Positions 30,095-32,734 of a stretch of DNA of 32,734 nt are shown here, in pieces. Origin of the DNA: Maribacter sp. (GTDB taxonomy: Bacteria; Bacteroidota; Bacteroidia; Flavobacteriales; Flavobacteriaceae). Where the stretch lies: NCBI GenBank assembly GCA_024228355.1, contig JAAETN010000341.1:1-32734 (forward strand), written 5' to 3'. Under the pieces are notes generated by a model, which was not told where the DNA came from, did no database searches, and saw only the letters and a list, made by a program, of their open reading frames with translations. Positions within the stretch are counted from its first letter, which is position 1; each line of letters starts with the position of its first letter. The translations under genes and the position numbers were made by a program.

Positions 30095-31225
30095 CTACTC
30101 CTGTGTATTCACGAAAACCTCCGCATTTTTATACCATTTGCCACCTAAAACCTCACCTTTTTCATCTAGGAAACCCCAGCCTTTTTTAGATTTTACCCTT
30201 GCCAAACCATTGATAAAACCTTTTTTGAAACCAGACATTACAAAAGAGAGTCCGGCAGTAATATCATACTCCATTGGAATTATCAAGGTACCGGAAGTAT
30301 CGACAAATCCCCATTTCTTGTCCTTTACAGGTGCCATCCCATTCTCAGCAAAAACCTCAGCATCTCTATAGTCAAAAGGTATACTCTCAACACCTTTTTC
30401 GTTGATATATCCCCAACTCTTTCCTTTGGATACTGGTGCCAAACCTTGGGAAAATGTCCTTACCTTATCATAGGTAGGTTCAATTACCCATTCACCTTTA
30501 TTATTGACAAATCCCCATTTTTTATCTCTTCTTGCATAGGTCATGGCAGAGTTATCATGAAAATTCCAGATTTTATCCGCTCCTTTAACGACATTTAGTT
30601 TTCCATTGACAACTATACCAAAATCATCTCCTTTTCTGCCCCAGATACCATTAGCATTGTATGTGCCTAATTCATTGTATTCTGTAGGAATGATCAGCTC
30701 GCCTTTTTGATTGATTAGCCCCCAAAGTTCACCACTTTTTACTTTTGCATGTCCGTCCCAAAATTTTTTAATAACATCATATTTAGGTTCTAGGATCAAT
30801 TTGCCATTGGTTCCTAGTAGGCCAATTTTATTTTCCTTACGAAATAACGCTACCCCATCATTAAAATCAAAATATTTGTCAGGCACCGGAACATCCAATA
30901 CTTCGCCAGAAGGATTAATATAGTTCCACTGGCCATCTTTAAGTGCCAAGACATATCCTGAGTTAAAATCCTTTACCTTGTCGAATTCTGGTTGAATAAC
31001 CCACTTGCCCTCTGTATTTATAACTCCCCATTTACCATCTTTTTCCGCTGCTGCGTATTTACCGGAAAAGCTGGAAGCCTTATTGAATTGAGGTTCAATT
31101 ACATAATCACCGGATTTGTTTATATATCCTATCAAATTACTTTCTTTTACCAAAGCCAATTCTTGTGATCGTAAGGCAAAAGAATTTAAGAAAAGCGCAA
31201 AAATCAAAATGTGTAACGTTTTCAT
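30095..31225 (-). CDS. WG-repeat exported protein
   Basis: A 376-residue protein from the ATG at 31225, which starts a clean signal peptide (MKTLHILIFALFLNSFALRSQ); upstream codons in the same frame would spoil it. The mature protein consists of about ten WG-type repeats of ~35-45 residues, e.g. KWGVINTEGKWVIQPEFDKV, KWGFVNNKGEWVIEPTYDKV, SWGYINEKGVESIPFDY and KWGFVDTSGTLIIPMEY; some are degenerate (IWGRKGDDFGIVVNG). WG repeats form beta structures for binding, with no known enzyme activity. It is unusual inside a pigment cluster and has its own candidate -7 element. Function unknown; perhaps an envelope scaffold. Confidence 0.85.
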   Translation of the reverse strand: MKTLHILIFALFLNSFALRSQELALVKESNLIGYINKSGDYVIEPQFNKASSFSGKYAAAEKDGKWGVINTEGKWVIQPEFDKVKDFNSGYVLALKDGQWNYINPSGEVLDVPVPDKYFDFNDGVALFRKENKIGLLGTNGKLILEPKYDVIKKFWDGHAKVKSGELWGLINQKGELIIPTEYNELGTYNANGIWGRKGDDFGIVVNGKLNVVKGADKIWNFHDNSAMTYARRDKKWGFVNNKGEWVIEPTYDKVRTFSQGLAPVSKGKSWGYINEKGVESIPFDYRDAEVFAENGMAPVKDKKWGFVDTSGTLIIPMEYDITAGLSFVMSGFKKGFINGLARVKSKKGWGFLDEKGEVLGGKWYKNAEVFVNTQE

Positions 31226-31253
31226 TTGTATAAATTTATTGAACATAATTGGT

Positions 31254-31261
31254 CAAATGTA
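31254..31261 (-). promoter_or_regulatory. Candidate -7 element upstream of the WG-repeat gene
   Basis: On the minus strand TACATTTG matches TAnnTTTG exactly. A start near 31248 would leave a short leader to the ATG at 31225. No good TTG is found at 17-23 bases upstream, so the -33 half is missing or atypical. The gap (31226-31318) shows no clear terminator after the lyase gene, so read-through is also likely. Confidence 0.4.
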
Positions 31262-31318
31262 ATTCACCTTTCAGCATTTGTATTGGTTTCAACAAATACG
31301 ATGGTTCACTTCATGACA

Positions 31319-32734
31319 TTAATTATTTTCATGGTTAATAATAAAGTTCTTTACATCGTTGACATAAGGATACATAACTATATCCTCATCGAATGGGGGA
31401 ACTATTATTCTAATGGCATCATACATTTTCTTGGTTTTTGAAGACACTTTGCCCTGAACATTAAGATACTCAATAGCTTGGACAATAGTGATTATCTCAA
31501 TAGCCATGACTTCAAAAGCATTTTCGATTACTTTCTTGGTCATTAAAGCAGCATTGGTTCCCATGCTAACTATATCTTGATTGTCATTATTATTTGGAAT
31601 ACTATGAACGTACATTGGGTTTGACAGTGTTTGGTTTTCAGCCGTTGTTGATGTGGCAGTGAACTGTACCCCCTGCATTCCAAAATTCAATCCTAACTTA
31701 CCTAGATTTACAAATGGGGGTAGAATATCATTAAGCTTGGAGTTCATCAGATAGTTCAGCTGTCTTTCGGCCAACATACTCATTTTGGTCACAACGATCT
31801 TTAACTTGTCCATTTCCAAGGACACATAATCACCATGAAAGTTGCCTCCATGGTATACATGTTTTTTCTCAACATTAACTATAGGATTATCATTGGCAGA
31901 GTTTACTTCTTCTATGAGTATACGCTCCACATTGTTCAAAGTATCCAAAATTGGCCCTAGAATTTGGGGTACGCAACGAATTGAATAGTATTCCTGTACT
32001 TTTTCCTCAAAAACTGAAACACCATTATTATTGGTGTAAAGGTGATGTTCTCTTTTCCGGGTTAATGAGCTGTCCTTTAAATGACTTCTCATAGATCGGG
32101 CAATTTCCCGTTGCCCTTTATGCTTTTTAGTTTGATTAAGGTCATAAGATAAATGATCATCATAAGCCTCTACTATCTCATTGATTGCGGAAGAACAGGC
32201 AACCATCCATTCCAGAAGCCTTCTAGTATAAATGGTATTTACGACTCCTATGCCTGTCATAACAGAAGTGCCGTTTATCAATGCCAACCCCTCCCTTATC
32301 TTAACGGCAATAGGTTTTAGCCCCTCAATTTCAAAAACCTCTTTGGTCTGCTTTCTTTCGCCTTTATAAAACACTTCCCCTTCACCGATCAATACAAGTG
32401 CTAAATGGGCTAATTGCACTAAATCGCCGCTCGCACCTACGCCACCATGTTCGTATATTAATGGAATAATATTTTTATTGATGAGGGAACCCATTAAATC
32501 TATAACCGAAATATGAACACCCGAATTACCCAAACTTAGTGTATTTAAACGCGCCAGCATTGCAGCTTTCACATATTTAGGAGCTATTGGATTCCCTGTT
32601 CCCGAAGCGTGGCTTCGTATAAGATTGTATTGAAGTTGAATACGCTCATAATCCTTTATTTTGTATTGGGCCATTGGACCAAATCCAGTATTGACACCAT
32701 AAATGATCTTGTTTTCCGAAAATTCCCGGAGAAA
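31319..32734 (-). CDS. tal: Tyrosine ammonia-lyase (HAL/TAL family), 5' end cut by window edge
   Basis: The frame is open to the right edge: 471 residues are visible, starting FLREFSENK then IIYGVNTGFGPMAQY, the conserved N-terminal loop with its catalytic Tyr. ASG in HGGVGASGDLVQLAH (visible residues 101-103) cyclises to the MIO cofactor; NGTSVMTGIGVV and NSANDNPIV are further family blocks. The sequence strongly resembles the tyrosine ammonia-lyase of the Flavobacterium johnsoniae flexirubin cluster (about 506 residues) as I remember it, so roughly 35-40 N-terminal residues are missing. It converts L-tyrosine to 4-coumarate and ammonia, giving the polyene starter. The first ATG inside the window (32674) is internal, not the start. 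Histidine ammonia-lyase activity is the main alternative. Confidence 0.9.
   Translation of the reverse strand, partial: FLREFSENKIIYGVNTGFGPMAQYKIKDYERIQLQYNLIRSHASGTGNPIAPKYVKAAMLARLNTLSLGNSGVHISVIDLMGSLINKNIIPLIYEHGGVGASGDLVQLAHLALVLIGEGEVFYKGERKQTKEVFEIEGLKPIAVKIREGLALINGTSVMTGIGVVNTIYTRRLLEWMVACSSAINEIVEAYDDHLSYDLNQTKKHKGQREIARSMRSHLKDSSLTRKREHHLYTNNNGVSVFEEKVQEYYSIRCVPQILGPILDTLNNVERILIEEVNSANDNPIVNVEKKHVYHGGNFHGDYVSLEMDKLKIVVTKMSMLAERQLNYLMNSKLNDILPPFVNLGKLGLNFGMQGVQFTATSTTAENQTLSNPMYVHSIPNNNDNQDIVSMGTNAALMTKKVIENAFEVMAIEIITIVQAIEYLNVQGKVSSKTKKMYDAIRIIVPPFDEDIVMYPYVNDVKNFIINHENN

Noticed and set aside
29608-30371. Plus-strand frames of 125 and 146 residues opposite fabG and the WG-repeat gene
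   Set aside because: Both run antisense to well-supported genes, one spans a gene junction, and their composition is shadow-like.
31226-31246. Seven-residue upstream extension of the WG-repeat protein
   Set aside because: It would put polar residues ahead of a good signal peptide; the ATG at 31225 is the better start.
31276-31297. ATTTGT/ACAAAT inverted repeat after the lyase gene as a terminator
   Set aside because: Six AT-rich pairs with a 10-base loop and no U tract; too weak to call.
32672-32674. ATG at 32674 as the start of the ammonia-lyase
   Set aside because: The conserved YGVNTGFGP block lies upstream of it in the same frame and continues to the window edge, so this Met is internal.
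1-32734. CRISPR array, tRNA/rRNA genes, insertion sequences or prophage genes
   Set aside because: No regularly spaced repeats with unique spacers, no cloverleaf or rRNA-like sequence, and no transposase or integrase motif was seen; long exact repeats are also absent.

Overview
The window comes from a member of the Bacteroidota, most likely a marine Flavobacteriaceae. The evidence is low GC, A-rich start regions with almost no Shine-Dalgarno sequences, several TAnnTTTG -7 promoter elements, and gene families typical of the group (PorT-type barrel, WG repeats, flexirubin genes). About 97% of it is one co-directional block on the minus strand, 32734 down to 819, which I read as a nearly complete flexirubin-type (aryl polyene - dialkylresorcinol ester) pigment cluster. 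Its first visible gene, a tyrosine ammonia-lyase, is cut by the right edge, so the start of the operon lies outside the window.

Left edge (1-818): the first 37 codons of a membrane glycosyltransferase (minus strand), a divergent short ssb gene (plus strand), and two terminator hairpins that separate ssb from the convergent pigment operon.

Pigment block in transcription order (right to left). (a) 32734-27854: tyrosine ammonia-lyase making 4-coumarate, a WG-repeat exported protein behind its own candidate promoter, a ketoacyl-ACP reductase, a FabF-type ketosynthase and an acyl carrier protein. (b) 27834-23594: an LpxL-type acyltransferase, DarA and DarB (dialkylresorcinol formation), two hotdog dehydratase-like proteins and a small helical protein. 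(c) 23590-20115: a BtrH-type acyltransferase, a two-gene ABC exporter and a hotdog thioesterase. (d) 20122-14614: a ketosynthase, a SAM methyltransferase, a half-size ketosynthase-like protein with a TTG start, a second ACP, then a ketosynthase / chain-length-factor pair. (e) 14620-11173: polysaccharide deacetylase-like protein, LolA-like carrier, lipoprotein, beta-barrel, a third hotdog protein and a small exported protein, which look like an envelope-delivery set. (f) 11066-819: a family 2 glycosyltransferase with DUF2062, a giant RND/MMPL exporter fused to a PlsC acyltransferase, a CrtI-like FAD oxidoreductase, a cupin_8/JmjC-like oxygenase, a C45-type Ntn hydrolase lipoprotein and a PaaK-like adenylating ligase.

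Inferred pathway: the lyase makes 4-coumarate, the ligase activates it onto an ACP, and the KS/CLF pair with the reductase and hotdog dehydratases extends it to an aryl polyene. DarB and DarA make the dialkylresorcinol from two fatty intermediates. A BtrH-like or C45-like acyltransferase could join the two halves. The FAD enzyme, oxygenase and methyltransferase tailor the product. MMPL, LolA, the lipoprotein and the barrel place it in the outer membrane.

Most interesting observation: the three hotdog proteins have complementary defects. One keeps the FabZ catalytic His but has Gln for Glu; the other two keep Glu but have no His at the expected place. This would fit composite active sites in heterodimers. 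Other points of interest are the half-ketosynthase, the degenerate methyltransferase-like tail on the MMPL-PlsC fusion, and the BtrH-like candidate for the ester-forming step. No rRNA, tRNA, CRISPR array or insertion sequence was seen.
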